This document shows, in pieces, positions 46,705-58,865 of a stretch of 64,000 bases of DNA (position 1 is its first letter; each line of letters begins with the position of its first letter). The notes beneath the pieces are model-generated. The model was not told the origin of the DNA. It saw only the letters and a program-made list of their open reading frames with translations, and searched no databases. Source of the stretch: Sinonovacula constricta. Lineage: Eukaryota > Mollusca > Bivalvia > Cardiida > Solecurtidae. The translations under genes were made by a program, and so were the position numbers. The DNA is taken from contig CM017561.1 of the NCBI GenBank assembly GCA_007844125.1, positions 32,291,889 through 32,355,888 on the forward strand. Direction: 5' to 3'.

Positions 46705-49448
46705 GTAAGTAACAAACGATGGAATCTGGCTTTGAAGGTGCAAGACATCATTTGATATATTTCTTGTTTAACAGATGTAAGGTTATCTTTTTTTAATTGA
46801 AGTAAATTCATAAACTTCCATTAAATATAAGTTAGATATGGTTTTTGATTATTTAGCTCAATGACGACTTAATTCACGGTGATTTACATAACGTAAAAAT
46901 TCTGTCGATGTCTTAAAGGAAAAAGGTATGTGTATCGGTGCAATTGTACGCAAAGAAAAATGGTTTAATAACAAACTGGGACCAAGTACAACAAGAACTG
47001 GTTTGGCGATTCAACGGAGACGTCTGAAGTTTTATGCAGATAGTCTGAGCAATGCCTGTAATAGGTAATAAATCGCTCATTTTACATGCTGACAGTTGTT
47101 TTTTCTTTACATTTGTTACATAGGTAGCACATTCCAAGAGTTTTATGAAAGGTAAAGTTCTCATTCATCAATCTTACTTCTGCCCTTGAAGGTATGTTTG
47201 CGGGTGTCAAAATAAACTAACAAAATTATTTACATCCAGTGCCTGTTTGTGGGACATTATTTTGAATACATCGACTTCTTGTGATGTTTAGCGGGTTACC
47301 TCCCGTGATTCTGGGCTTAAGGAAGATTTCGTGAAATGACCTGTATGTTAAAAGGGCGATTAATTTCAGACGTACCTGTTATTTGTACTGCTGTATTATC
47401 AAAGACTTTGTCAAGCTTCAATTTATCTTACTTGACTTTGATTTCAAAAGGGAACAAGTTTGTTTAAAGGATAAAATCTGAGGCAATCAAATCATTATTA
47501 ATTCGAGGATAAGCCAAACGATAATGATAATAGATATGGTTAAGTAATAGGGATTGATGATGTATTATGGCGGTTTTATTTGCATAAGGACTTTGCTCAC
47601 ATTTAAAAGATATAATAAAACAATACAGTCTTAAGTACATAAGGGGTTAGGCATGTGTGGCATGCTAACTTAGAACTCTAAGCTGTCTGATTAAAATGTC
47701 TATTTGTTGTATTTCATTTTTATAGTTGATAGCAAATAGCAAAAACAAATGCACACCACATGCATAGTACGTTTAGTTATGAACAGGCGATGTATTACAA
47801 CAATTTTTATTTCTTCAAAAATCTTGCCAGCAAAGCGGTTTCCTTACAATTTTGATAAATACCTAGCAATTGGCTCCATGTTTGCGAATATTCCTCTTTG
47901 ATGTTTTTCACCAGTCAGATAAACCTTCGTGTAAAACTTTAGGCATTTAAGCTGCGCCGCTATCCAGTAAATCAAAATGCAGAACAAGAAATGGCATCGG
48001 GGTCATAAGTTTGTTCCTTGCGACATTGTCACCCACATTCCAGACATTCTGTTGACGTGTTCCGCTGAGAAAATGTGCATGTTTGTGTGAGACCTACCCA
48101 CAAGAGTTCGACCTCTGCTGTAGATGAGGCAAACCATCTGGTTTTCCGTTGAGTCGGCTGCAGATTGAGAAATGTGCCCGCCATAAATTATAAACTCAGA
48201 CATGGCGCGGACCGCGACTGCTGTAAACCGCGGAACGGCAATGTGATGACGGGTTATAAGTACGGTCTTTGACTGAATGGCGGTAATGGTGGTCACTGGT
48301 GTAAATAAAGAAGTTTGTAAATGTATGAGCTTTTAAATCGTAAATAAAATATGACAGATGCATTGTAACTTATATGTAAATAATACCTGAAATAGGTCAA
48401 TTCGAGTACATATGTCAGACATACAAAGAGACTTCCAAACTTTTATGTGAAAAAGAGAGTGAATTATGTACTTGTAAGCAAAGTAGTTTATATTACTTGT
48501 AAGAGTGGAATGCAACTTTAGTCCGTGCTTTCAGTGAAATCGTAAATTTGTGTCGCATTTTTGCTACTTTTTAGTCACATTTACCAATGAAAACGCCAAA
48601 CAGTATGGTGTATGTTTTCGTCATATTTAATTTGGGACTACTATCTGTTTTAATTTGATTTGAGAGTAATTTAGTCAACTTTAGCCCCATACTCTCTTTT
48701 CTGTGTACAAGGCATGACTTACTTGAATCATCACTTGAACACGCTCCGTTAGCCTTGAAAGGACTAGATTGGATCTTGCGCTCGGAAAAAGACCGTATTG
48801 AATGTGATTTCACGATATATCAAGATGAATGTAAGTTCCATCTTGAAGTCCCGGGCCGTGTTCATACACGTTATTAAATGGGGTTGGGGAGTGGGGAGAC
48901 GAGGCGAAACATACTGTGACTGAAACACGGGTATGAGCAGGCCTTGAGAAGTTTGATACAAATCAGTCTTTTCTCGTTGAGCAATCAGGATCTGTCCTAT
49001 TTACCGCTGAGACTTTTGTTATGAGTTTAGTTAAATTTGTGATGTTAGCACAAAAAGGTACCATTGGTTATTAACAGAATGTGACCCGAATAGAACAGAC
49101 TGCATCCAGAGTGTCGGACTGACTATTTTGTGAAGCTGTCCGTACAAGGGCGGATTCAGAGGGGTGTGGGGCGGGGTCCTAATTGAGGGAACACCAGTGG
49201 TCTGGGGGCAAGCTTCCTAAGAAAACTTTTGAAATGAAGCAATCAAATAGAGCCATTTCCTGCATTTCAAAACCTGATAGAAACTTTTTCCACGAGTCCA
49301 AACTGTCCAATTTTAGGTGTAAATATGTGATTACTCGTCAAATCTGTAGCACTAAACACTTGTGTGCAAGTAGTATCATGAAAATATGACACTCTGAAAT
49401 GTTAAAAGGGTACCTTCATGGAAGGTATTTTTGCTTATTTAAGGTGGG
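46705..49448. other. CpG-rich non-coding stretch (intron of model B if real)
   Basis: CpG is frequent, most densely at 48180-48270. The 97-codon minus-strand frame 48003-48296 covers that patch but lacks a promoter or splice support. A right-arm remnant of the hairpin family (GCAATCAGGATCTGTCCTAT, 48981-49000) is present. Confidence 0.45.
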
Positions 49449-49465
49449 CCCCCCCCCCCCCCCCC
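49449..49465. repeat. Run of 17 C
   Basis: An uninterrupted C17 tract preceded by GGTGGG. Such tracts form quadruplex or i-motif structures and are often mis-sized in sequencing, so the exact length is uncertain. Confidence 0.95.
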
Positions 49466-49874
49466 TTCCTCGACTTCAGCTAGTTCCGCCCATGCGTTAT
49501 GTATCATATGAAGATACAACTGGTGGACGCTCAAGACCCAGCTAATAGTAACTGACCACAGTAAAAATGTCCGTGGTTTTTGTTTGATTTTGTTCTTGTC
49601 TTCTAGATCTAATTAGAATGTTTGATAGGCGTTGATACATGGTTTCACCCTTCAAAGCACTCCATTTTTTATTTGTGGTATACTAAATTAATTCTCTTAA
49701 CGTTGAAAAAACACGTTTAGAATGTTTATGGTGTAGACATATTCCTCAAAAGTTTACTAGTATTAAATTTTGTAAATTCATGAGGTTTTCTAAATACCGT
49801 TATAAACACTGTTTTCATTGATATGATATGACCATTACGCACCTAAAACTACGATGAAAAGAAAAAAATGACAC

Positions 49875-49925
49875 ACATTGCGTGTACTTTATATTTAATG
49901 AAACATTGCGTGTACTTTATATTTA
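49875..49925 (+). repeat. 23-bp direct duplication
   Basis: ACATTGCGTGTACTTTATAT and three further bases occur at 49875-49897 and 49903-49925, spaced 28 bp. It accounts for the repetitive start of the short frame at 49868-50080. Confidence 0.95.
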
Positions 49926-51828
49926 GTTCAGTCGACTATAATCTACATTCGAATATACAGAAAACAACCCTTTACTTAAAATTTGATAATCCTATAAATT
50001 TCGAGAGTACATTCAAATATTATCGCAAGCAAATGTATAGGAATAAATTTAAAACTTGTTTTAGCATTTGGTTAAGTTAAGCCAATACATTTAATTATCC
50101 GAATGCACACCCTATCTCAACATCAACGAGGTTCTTGGGGGTATTTCTTTGCTATGCGGATATCATACATGAACGTCAGCGGCTCAGCTGTAATGTTGAT
50201 TTGTGGAAAAAAATGGCTTAAGACTTCGAAACCATACCCCTAATTCGTGCAAGCTTTTGGACGCAATGATTTCCACTTTAGCCACGTGCTTGGTGGATTG
50301 CGTCCGTGAAAGATTGATGCAATAGATGATTTTGTCGGAAAAAAATGGCAAAACTTCATCGACTATGTTATCTCTACAGAACACTCGCTCTTTGTATGAA
50401 AAAGCCATCACGATATGCCAAAACAATTTTACCGACTTGATTATACATTATTGTAAGACAAAACTTGGGTATAGGAGCGCCGTATTCGTGACATTTTATA
50501 ATGTCTGGTGCATTTTACGATTAGTGTTCTTTATATGATTTACCCGTTATACTTGTCACGCGAAAAATCACCTTGCTGGGGTTGGGGGTGGTTTCACTCT
50601 CGCTTAGAAAGCGGGGGAATTTGTAGATTATCCAGGGAAATTGCAGCCAACGAATCAACTTCGAATGATGGGTTTGATAGTTTACGTTCGTTCTGGAGTT
50701 ACAACATGACTCCGTTAAGTTAATAGATGTTGAGGAGATGGCGCTGAGGAAAAGGTTGCAAATATTGCAGCTGTTAGCGATATTCATGCTCGGACCTGAC
50801 TGCACCATTTATGGAGGCGGTGGCTGCTTTGGAGTCTGACAAAAAATCACGAAAACTGCAAATGGTATACATAAATAAGACAGTCGGCCATTGTCGGTCG
50901 TGTTTATACTGTTAGGTTGACTCACCCTGAAGCAAAACAGGTTGCTGCATATGAATCGATCATTCATCGAATGTGAATCGCATATCTTCATGGCCACGCG
51001 AGCAGCATTATAAGTGTATGTTTATTGCATGGCCATTCAAGTATTAACTAATGATTCTTTTCGAAGTATATCATATATTATGAAGTGGATTATTTATTAG
51101 CATTTTCATGAATGAGTTAAGAAGCCGCTTGAAGAAAGAGGCAATTGAGAAATATTTGTTAAATTGCACCTAATCATATGTTATGCATATGATAGAGTAG
51201 TAGCATTATTTTGGGCTGTACGTTAAACGTGCTGCTCGCGTGTCCTCTGAATATACAAGTAGATTGGAACGCGTCGATTTCTTTAATCCTATTTAGCTGT
51301 GTGCTGTCTGTTGCGCAAGTGACTGAAGTCGTTATTTGCATCACTTAACATTAAAAAAATATATTTTTTGAATAAACAGATAAATAACGATAAGTATTGG
51401 CTACATACAGACTGGGCGTCCTCGATTATCCACAGTTAATGCGATTTGTACACATTTCGACAACGGCAACATTGTAACAGATTGCCGTTGTATATCTGCA
51501 AATGTTTACACTTTGCAAAGCCATGAATATAGTACATCATGACTACACTGGGCGTGTGGTTTAAGTACTTTGCTGTTTTTGCATATGCAAATTAGAAGGC
51601 ATGTTAATCTATCATGTAGGTAACTTTATCGTGACTTTGTCGCAACCTTTTTCGAAGAGGTAAATGAATTGGAACTGGTCCGCGTACTGGCGTTGGTTCC
51701 GCCAGAAATGTTTCGATTTGCCTTTGTATCTAAATGGAGACTTTTGCATTTAATTGCATTTAATACAACGTCATGGAATCCGTACTGCTTCTTAGCATTT
51801 TTGTACTAAGGGCGTGCGTATTTCTGTA
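49926..51828. other. CpG-rich non-coding stretch
   Basis: Overlapping open frames on both strands (50184-50997) are typical of CpG-containing, stop-poor DNA; none has splice or start support. The octamer ATGCAAAT (51585-51592) lies in TTTTGCATATGCAAAT, an octamer with an inverted half-site. Confidence 0.45.
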
Positions 51829-53745
51829 TGGCATATTGTACTTTGGTAGGGTATCCAAAATGTGGCATTATTAGTACATTAAGGGCATCCAATAACATTA
51901 GCATGGCATCCCAAATGTGGCATGACAGAACATTGGTAGGACATCCAAATTGTGGCATGACAGTGTGTATATTGGCGAGGCAGGAAACACTGCTCAAGCC
52001 GTTCGGCACAATTGGTATAACATGCAAATTTCGGCATAGCAGTTTTGTGGCAGGGCAGCCAAAATGCGGTCCAGCGCTTAGTACATTGGTATGACATCCA
52101 AATTGAGGCATGACAGTTTGTATGTTAAGGCAGCCAAAATGTTGCATTGTGTTTAGTACATTTGTAAGACTTTTAAAATGCGAAAGTGGGTTTAGAACAT
52201 TGGTATGACATTTAAATTTCGGGTATATTAGTAGGGCAGATAAAGAAAATGCGCCATGGCGTGTATATATTTGTATATATTTGTATATAATTGGTAGGAC
52301 AACCACAGTGTGACATTGCAGTTAATACATAAGCATGGCATTCAAATTGTGGCATGGCATTAAGTACATTTGTTAGCCATCCAAATTGCGGTATTGCTCT
52401 GAATACCTTGCTACGACATGTATCCAAATTGTTTCATCGCGTTTAGTACATTAATGAAATTGATGCTTTGTGTTTACAACGTTGATGGGACAATCGGATT
52501 GCGGCTAAGCGTTTTGTTCATTACTGGGACATCCAAATGGCGAAATTGTGTTTAGGACATTACTGGGACATCCATATTGCTGCTTGCTGTTTAAAACTAC
52601 TGGGACATCCAGATTGCTGCATGCTGTTAAAAACATTACTGGGACATCCAGATTGCTGCATGCTGTTAAAAACATTGCTGGAGCATCCATATTGCTGCAT
52701 GCTGTTAAAAACATTACTGGAACATCCAGACTGCTGCATGCTGTTAGCTACATTACTGGGACATCAAGATTGCTGCATACTGTTAAGTACACAGCTCGGA
52801 CATCCCGATATCTGCATGCTGCTAAAACATTACTGGGACAACCCGATTGCTCCATGCTGTTAAGTACATTGCTGGGACATCAAGATTGCTACATGCTGTT
52901 AAGTACACAGCTGGGACATTCCGATTGCTACATGCTGTTGAGTACATTGCTGGGACATCAAGATTGCTGCATGCTGTTAAGTACACAGCTGGTACATCAA
53001 GATTGCTACATGCTGTTAAGTACACAGCTGGGACATTCCGATTGCTACATGCTGTTAAGTACATTGCTGGGACATCAAGATTGCTACATGCTGTTAAGTA
53101 CACAGCTGGGACATCAAGATTGCTACATGCTGTCAAGTACACAGCTGGGACATCAAGATTGCTGCATGCTGTCAAGTACACAGCTGGGACATCAAGATTG
53201 CTACATGCTGTTAAGTACATTGCTGGGACATCAAGATTGCTGCATGCTGTTAAGTACATTGCTGGGACATCAAGATTGCTGCATGCTGTTAAGTACACAG
53301 CTGGGACATCAAGATTGCTACATGCTGTCAAGTACACAGCTGGGACATCAAGATTGCTACATGCTGTTAAGTACATTGCTGGGACATCAAGATTGCTGCA
53401 TGCTGTTAAGTACACAGCTGGGACATCAAGATTGCTGAAAGCTGTTAATTGCATTGCTTGGACATCAAAATTACTGCATGCTGTTAAGCACTTTGCTGGG
53501 ACATACAGATTAATACATGGTTCTAAGTTCATTGCTGTGACATCCCGATTGCCTCATCGCGTTAACATTGTTGAGACATCCCGATTGCTGCGTGCTGTTA
53601 AGTTTATTGCTGGGTGATCCCAGTTGCTGCATGGTGTTAAATGCATTGCTTGGACATCCCGATTTCAGCATTGGGTTAAGTGCATTGCGGGAACATCCGA
53701 ATTGCGGTATGATTTACATAACCATGACATTTTGTACCATTATTA
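51829..53745 (+). repeat. 1.9-kb minisatellite of 39-bp units
   Basis: The core (about 52540-53450) has near-identical 39-bp units: GTACA(CA/TT)GCTGGGACATC, then AAGATTGCT(A/G)CATGCTG and TTAA. Flanks (51829-52500 and 53450-53745) carry the same unit in diverged form (GTAGGACATCCAAATTGTGG and similar). Two alternating site types (CACAGC versus CATTGC; TACATG versus TGCATG) give a higher-order pattern. Because 39 is 13 codons, frames stay open on both strands (+ 52548-53438 and 52847-53617; - 52822-53532); their 13-residue periodic peptides are by-products of the repeat and not proteins. Confidence 0.97.
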
Positions 53746-54459
53746 CCGATGGCATTTAGTACACTACCAGTTCAAGAGCATCCCAGGGTGGAACGATTAT
53801 CTGCAGGTCTGCAGCAAGGTCTTTATTAACGTTTCCATAATGATGGGTCTTGGGCAGCTTACAAGGTCGCTAGAATTGGACAAGAAGTTAATTTGAATGT
53901 ATTATGAGTTTTAGTGTTTATCTTATTTTCCTTTCTAAGACAGGAAAATATCAATTTTACTGTACAAACATTGGTATGGCAGTGTTAAAGGCAAAGCAAT
54001 GATTAACTTTGAACAGTGCTAAATATGTATATCTTGTCGATACAAATTAATCACAAAGCCTTCCTTAAATGCATTATGTTAATACACTCCGGTTGTTGGG
54101 AAATGTTTGAATATTATAATTATTATCTTTTGAACATGGCGAAGATTTAACTCTTCTTTGCAGGCCAGTGATAACGATAATAGCATGTTAGTTACAGTGA
54201 GTGGATGAGTAAACATCAGCGGACAATACAAGATGCCCGACTTTTGTCCGCGTGTGATTGCAACGACGTGGCCGCGAACCACTGTGGTCTATAATTGAAA
54301 ACCCTTTGTCAGACAATTATGAACATCTTTTTGGAAAATTATTTTAACTTGTCAAAATCAAGAAGGTGGAAAAGTTGAGCTTACATAAGCATATTCATTA
54401 ACTGTTAACAAAGACTTTGAAAAGGGGTGTTCGTGGGATTGGAGTTTTTGGAGATTGCT
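53746..54459. other. Non-coding stretch
   Basis: No repeat or exon recognised beyond diverged unit remnants at its left edge. Confidence 0.5.
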
Positions 54460-54625
54460 GTTGGAGCACATAATAAGGGGTGAAGGAGAGGAGGGGCGTG
54501 GCGGATGTCTGGATAAGTGTAGGACTCGGGTCGAGTCGTCCCAGCTCTGATCAGCCCGTCATGCAGCCCGGGCTCTAACGTATCGGGACGGCGGTAGGGC
54601 GTATTTCCGGTTTTGCTTCAAGAAG
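54460..54625. promoter_or_regulatory. Dense CpG patch, promoter-like
   Basis: Around fifteen CpG in about 165 bp, with GGGCGTGGCGG, CGGGTCGAGTCGTCC and CGGGACGGCGGTAGGGCG. It is the densest CpG cluster in the window and lies about 700 bp left of the exon-like segment at 55,321. No TATA box is evident. A promoter role is an inference from composition. Confidence 0.3.
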
Positions 54626-54686
54626 TCCGTTAACTCTCCGAATAAAACATTTGTAAAAAAACAACAACAAAAAAACAACAGATCGA

Positions 54687-54800
54687 GCAGCCAACAGTGT
54701 AGGTCATGATCTGACATCAAAACTAGGAAGCGGGTTGATCAGGAAAAAACAATGTACATGTATGCCTAATCTCGATTAAGGCCTGCTGAGCAGGCTTAGA
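54687..54800 (+). repeat. Hairpin element, diverged
   Basis: GCAGCCAACAGTGTAGGTCA corresponds to the left arm; GCGGGTTGATCAGGA is the inner right arm; the module GCTGAGCAGGCTTAG follows. The outer right arm is lost. Confidence 0.55.
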
Positions 54801-55283
54801 CGTATAGCCTCAAAACTCTGACAGACACGTGGCTTTGCCTCCTCCAGTTGTCGATAGCACGTGTCGCTATATTTACGAGCAATGTTCAGTGAAAAAGGTA
54901 GAAAAATACGAACATGAATAAAGGCAAAAAACAAAAATGATTCGATGACTCGTACCAGGTACCTTTTTATCGAAGTCCCATGTTATACCAACTAAGTCAC
55001 TTTGTCTTGGGACAGGCTTGCTTTATGTAGATTTTGTATACATGGCATCTGACACAACATTTACATACCTACATAATTATGTTATAATTTTGACAGATTT
55101 AATCATTTATCAATTTATTCATCAATTTCGTTGGATTTAAAACGGACTCGTGGTCGTTCTCATGTTCCATCGACATCTTAAAGTTTTTTTGTACCGATTT
55201 CACAGTTTCACGTGCATTGTGTCGCATCTAAAATGATCTGTACTATTAGATGTAAGCGTGTCGTACATCGTCATGTATTTTAG

Positions 55284-55317
55284 ATATTTATTTCTACTTG
55301 ATATTTATTTCTACTTA
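55284..55317 (+). repeat. 17-bp tandem duplication at a splice acceptor
   Basis: ATATTTATTTCTACTT is repeated directly, doubling the polypyrimidine tract that ends in TATAG at 55320. Confidence 0.85.
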
Positions 55318-55320
55318 TAG

Positions 55321-55465
55321 AATAGTTAACAATGTACGAACAAAAAGACATGACAGCAAGTACACCGATGGTTTAGGCATCATTAAGAGAATCTGTATAG
55401 GATGCGTATGTCTATTTGCATGGATTATTATTGCACTTGTCCTCAGTTGAGACTTAAATTATCTG
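55321..55465 (+). other. Exon-like segment, 145 bp
   Basis: Acceptor at 55320 and donor CTG|GTAAGT at 55466. Entered in phase 2 it is open for 42 codons to TGA 55448-55450, with a basic stretch (VRTKRHDSKY) followed by a hydrophobic segment (ICIGCVCLFAWIIIALVLS) suggesting a C-terminal membrane anchor. Model B would supply phase 0, which meets TAA at the third codon, so it is not part of that coding path; it could be a poison exon, an exon of another transcript, or a non-coding exon. Confidence 0.3.
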
Positions 55466-57090
55466 GTAAGTACCTTGATATACTTAGTTTTGAAGAAGTG
55501 GAAAACTTAAGTATTACAAATGTATTTAGAATTGAGTCTATATAGATATAACAGTAATATTAGTCTGGATCTGGCGAACCGCCAATTTGTTATCTGGTCC
55601 ATCTTGTAATTGTCTACAAGGATTGAGGCGACAATTCAGATCTACTTTAACATTGAAGTCAAACCTTCGCCGGTTCGATATTACCTTTTTTCTGGAGAGT
55701 CGTTACCAAATTAATCTCCGGCGTTAAAGAGTATCACTCCACTGACATTGCTGACCGACCTATCCAGTGGCAAATACACCGCATTCAAATGAAACTGTAT
55801 TTGCGAACTTGAAAAATTAGCAAAGGTTTTGAAAGGAAGATCTCTTTGATCCGAAGGCATATTTGAACAGCCATCTTGACATTCTTGTCGATAAATCTTC
55901 ACAGCACACAGACTGGCATGAAGGGCGAACACCTATCAAGTGTCAAAAAGACACGTAGCAGATAATGCAAGCTTACGCAACACGCTTTCGGGGTTCAATG
56001 TTATCTAAATCTTCATTATTAGTTCTGCCAGGCTCAATTTTCGGTGCATTAAAGTATTTATATAGAAATCCATTTTAAACGATTTGCAAAAATAAATTGA
56101 ACGTTTGTCGTTTATTTGGAATTACACTCGTTGAGTAAACCTGCGCACAATATAGAAAAAAAATTGTATCTTAAGCATATTTACTTAACGTTTTTCGACA
56201 TTCTATCTCCTTAATTATCTGATATTGAAAATTCATTAATGTTTAATATGTACACGTTCCAAGCATTGTGCGAGGTGGGACTGATCACAAGATAAGACTT
56301 TTTTTTCGTTTATTTGTTTTTATTTGATATTCAATGATCAATGCTTTAATATTATCAGTGTCAACAACCGCACTCCCATTCCCTGTAACTTGCATGTTAT
56401 GGCGTATTTTAAAATGGAGTAAACTTTACTTAGGGGCTTCCTGGGAAAAATCTGGACAGATATCCGGCTGTATTTGCTTGTACCAAAGTGTAATAAGTTA
56501 ATATATGAAGACATAAAGGTCAATAAATATTTTAATTAGTTGCATTGACCAACCACAACACTCGCTTACTAGCACGGTAAGCTCGTGCTAGAGAATGCAG
56601 ACATGTTATCGCTTTCTTTACTGTTTGCATTTATTGAAAAATAATCGATTTATGAACACTCGAAACAATTTATCTTTATTCCTGCACGAGCAAAGCATGG
56701 TTTATCTTTAAATAAAACAATGGTGTTAACCATATGGAACATAGGTTAATGCATACTCCCAATGCTTATGCGCAACTGCGTTTTCTTCATGCAATTTTAT
56801 ATACATAACCATATCTAGGGGGCTGTAAGCAATAATTGCGATTGTGCTCAAGTCAGGGGTCGTGGTGTTTTGTTTTACCTGTCCAAACATTATATTGGTG
56901 ACATGCCTTAGACTATACATTTGCCGATGTGTAAACTTGTATGCATAGTCTTCATAGCCTTTTGTCAGCATACCTTGGCGTTGCGTCACTCATTTTTGTA
57001 CTTTTAAAAATAATAATTATTTTTTGCTAAAATGTATGTACTATGTCACGACTTCGTTTGTCTACTTTGACAAACTGTTTATTGATTATT
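55466..57090. other. CpG-containing non-coding stretch
   Basis: No repeat or framed exon recognised. Minus-strand frames at 55711-55932 and 56726-56989 have no supporting signals. Confidence 0.45.
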
Positions 57091-57138
57091 GGGTTTATCG
57101 TCCCACCAACAGTATTTCAGTTATCTTGAGACGGTGTC
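57091..57138 (-). mobile_element. 3' fragment of the same SINE family, inverted
   Basis: GGGTTTATCGTCCCACCAAC and then AGTATTTCAGTTATCTTGAG and ACGGTGTC is the reverse complement of the 3' end of the SINE at 24 kb (GACACCATCTTCAGATAATT and onward), with scattered mismatches. Only the last ~48 bp are present, as for a 5'-truncated insertion. Confidence 0.75.
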
Positions 57139-57899
57139 TAAATGGAAAATGTTCTATTTCTTTCTAGACAGATAAAAGATTTGTCCTTATTCAATCTTTT
57201 TCTATCTTTCTTTTTTCTAAAAGCCAGCTATATTACAGTATGCTGGATGTCGTTGTACACCTTATAAAAACAGCACACGCAGTTACATAAATGCCATGTG
57301 TTATCATGGGAAAATAAACATTTTAAGATAGTTCATAATCTCGTAGAATACAATTTTGAAATTGAGAATGCAGAAAATGTGTTCAGGGATTTGAATGATA
57401 AATAAACGTTTTTGATTGACAGATTATCGGTATGAGAAAGGTAAACATTTGGAAAAGGTTTATGGCTGCTTAGGTTAGGAATTATTAAGCTCAACTCGGT
57501 ACTCGTATAATCTCAAGTATATGTTTTTGTCTCTGATTTGTAACTGAGCGGTGTTCATCATTTAGACATTGTATCTATATGATTGGTTGATGATCTGTAA
57601 TTATTTTAAAACGCTCATAATATTTTCCAGACTTTCTCCTACTGTGACAGTTCACTGACGTGAGGTTCAAATGAACGATTTTCTTGTAGTCTCTCTGTAT
57701 ATTACGGAAACATAATATCAAATGCCATGGGTAAAATCCAGTCAATTTTGTTTTCCTGGTTTGATACAAACATCGACATTTTCGTCGTTGCTGTCCTATC
57801 GATGAGTTCGTGTATTTTACTTTTTTTCTCGTTTATAACATTAATACGTAGCTAATTTTTATTGTTATTTAGTGTAATTTGCCTTTTTTCTTGTTGCAG

Positions 57900-58133
57900 T
57901 TGTTTTCAGTTTGTACTAGAAAGAAATATGTTGCAGTTGAAAATGGGACTGCTCCAAACGGCAGTGGTAGTTTCGTCAAAATGACTGTCGTTGAAGAGAG
58001 ATTACGTAATCCGGACAAGGTGGTCTGCAAGCATAGTTTCTATTTTTTTAGAAGGTTCAAAGAAATAAAGATGCAAGCCACAATCACTAACCCGTCTTAT
58101 GTCGTCCGAATTCGCTGTTGGAAGTTGCCATAG
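57900..58133 (+). CDS. Putative second and last coding exon (model B)
   Basis: A strong acceptor (TTTGCCTTTTTTCTTGTTGCAG, last bases 57898-57899) opens a frame entered in phase 0, as supplied by the exon ending 46704, of 77 codons to TAG 58131-58133. It includes KKYVAVENGTAPNGSGSF, then EERLRNPDKVVCKHSF and a basic C-terminal part. Codon choice (GAA GAG AGA, AAC GGC AGT GGT) looks more coding than other frames in the window. With the ATG at 46661 the product would be about 92 residues. No signal peptide, membrane helix or known domain is recognised. The intron would be about 11.2 kb and would contain the 39-bp array. Confidence 0.4.
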   Translation: MFSVCTRKKYVAVENGTAPNGSGSFVKMTVVEERLRNPDKVVCKHSFYFFRRFKEIKMQATITNPSYVVRIRCWKLP

Positions 58134-58865
58134 GAGTTGGATGACTTTGATGCTGCAGTCTGAAACTGGGAACTGTTGCTAGAGAACCTTGCACATTCAT
58201 GGACACAAAATGTTTCTTAAATAACTCGCACTGGGCTGAAAACCGAACCGTTCGTTGTGGTGTATTGTCTCTTAACATCGTTGATAAGAAGTTTAAAGGA
58301 AGATGTACAGATATGAAATTATATCAAAAATGAAGTAGTGACGATACTTATTATAAGGATGCGAAGATCGAACAGAAAATTACACAGCTGGAAGTAAAGG
58401 GATTGATGGTTATCGATGAGAGCGGTTAAACATGGAATCTAGGAGAACAGACTGACATCGTAACTGGATTTACTGAGGCTGGAAACTAACGTGTGACAGT
58501 TGGGAGGAGAGAACGATCATGGGCTCAAAGTCGGTTTTCAATCTGATCTGACAGGTAGATCTGACATCTGAGATCAATTTGAAAACTGATATTGAAAACA
58601 AAATCGCAGCAACCAACTGTCATAGCAGACCAAAACACAACGGCTGGGATAAAAGGAATTGCTTCATCATTGATCTCGGGAAATGGATAAAAGCGGAGAC
58701 GGTTCTCAGTTATTTAAAACTTTGAATCGGACTCTTTGACCGTTTCTTATTTAGTTAGTCCAACAGATGTTTTCATTCTTAACTGAGATGGTTGATCAAT
58801 AACGTGCTTTCTGTTTGATTTGACCTTATAAAAGATTTTAAAATAAACCTCAAACTGGCTTCAAT
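58134..58865 (+). other. Possible 3' UTR of model B
   Basis: All frames are closed at short intervals, GC is moderate and AATAAA occurs at 58842-58847, about 710 bp after the stop codon. The repeated words GATCTGACA / AGATCTGACATCTGAGATC around 58545-58575 form a small direct repeat. Confidence 0.3.
58842..58847 (+). terminator. AATAAA polyadenylation signal candidate
   Basis: Canonical hexamer downstream of the model B stop. A single hexamer is weak evidence in AT-rich DNA. Confidence 0.25.

Noticed and set aside
48003..48296. 97-codon minus-strand ORF in a CpG-rich patch
   Set aside because: CpG-rich DNA is stop-poor; no start context, splice site or recognisable domain supports it.
52505..53617. 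Overlapping ORFs of 236-296 codons on both strands with a 13-residue period
   Set aside because: They result from a 39-bp repeat that lacks stops in several frames. Coding on both strands at once with the same periodicity is implausible.
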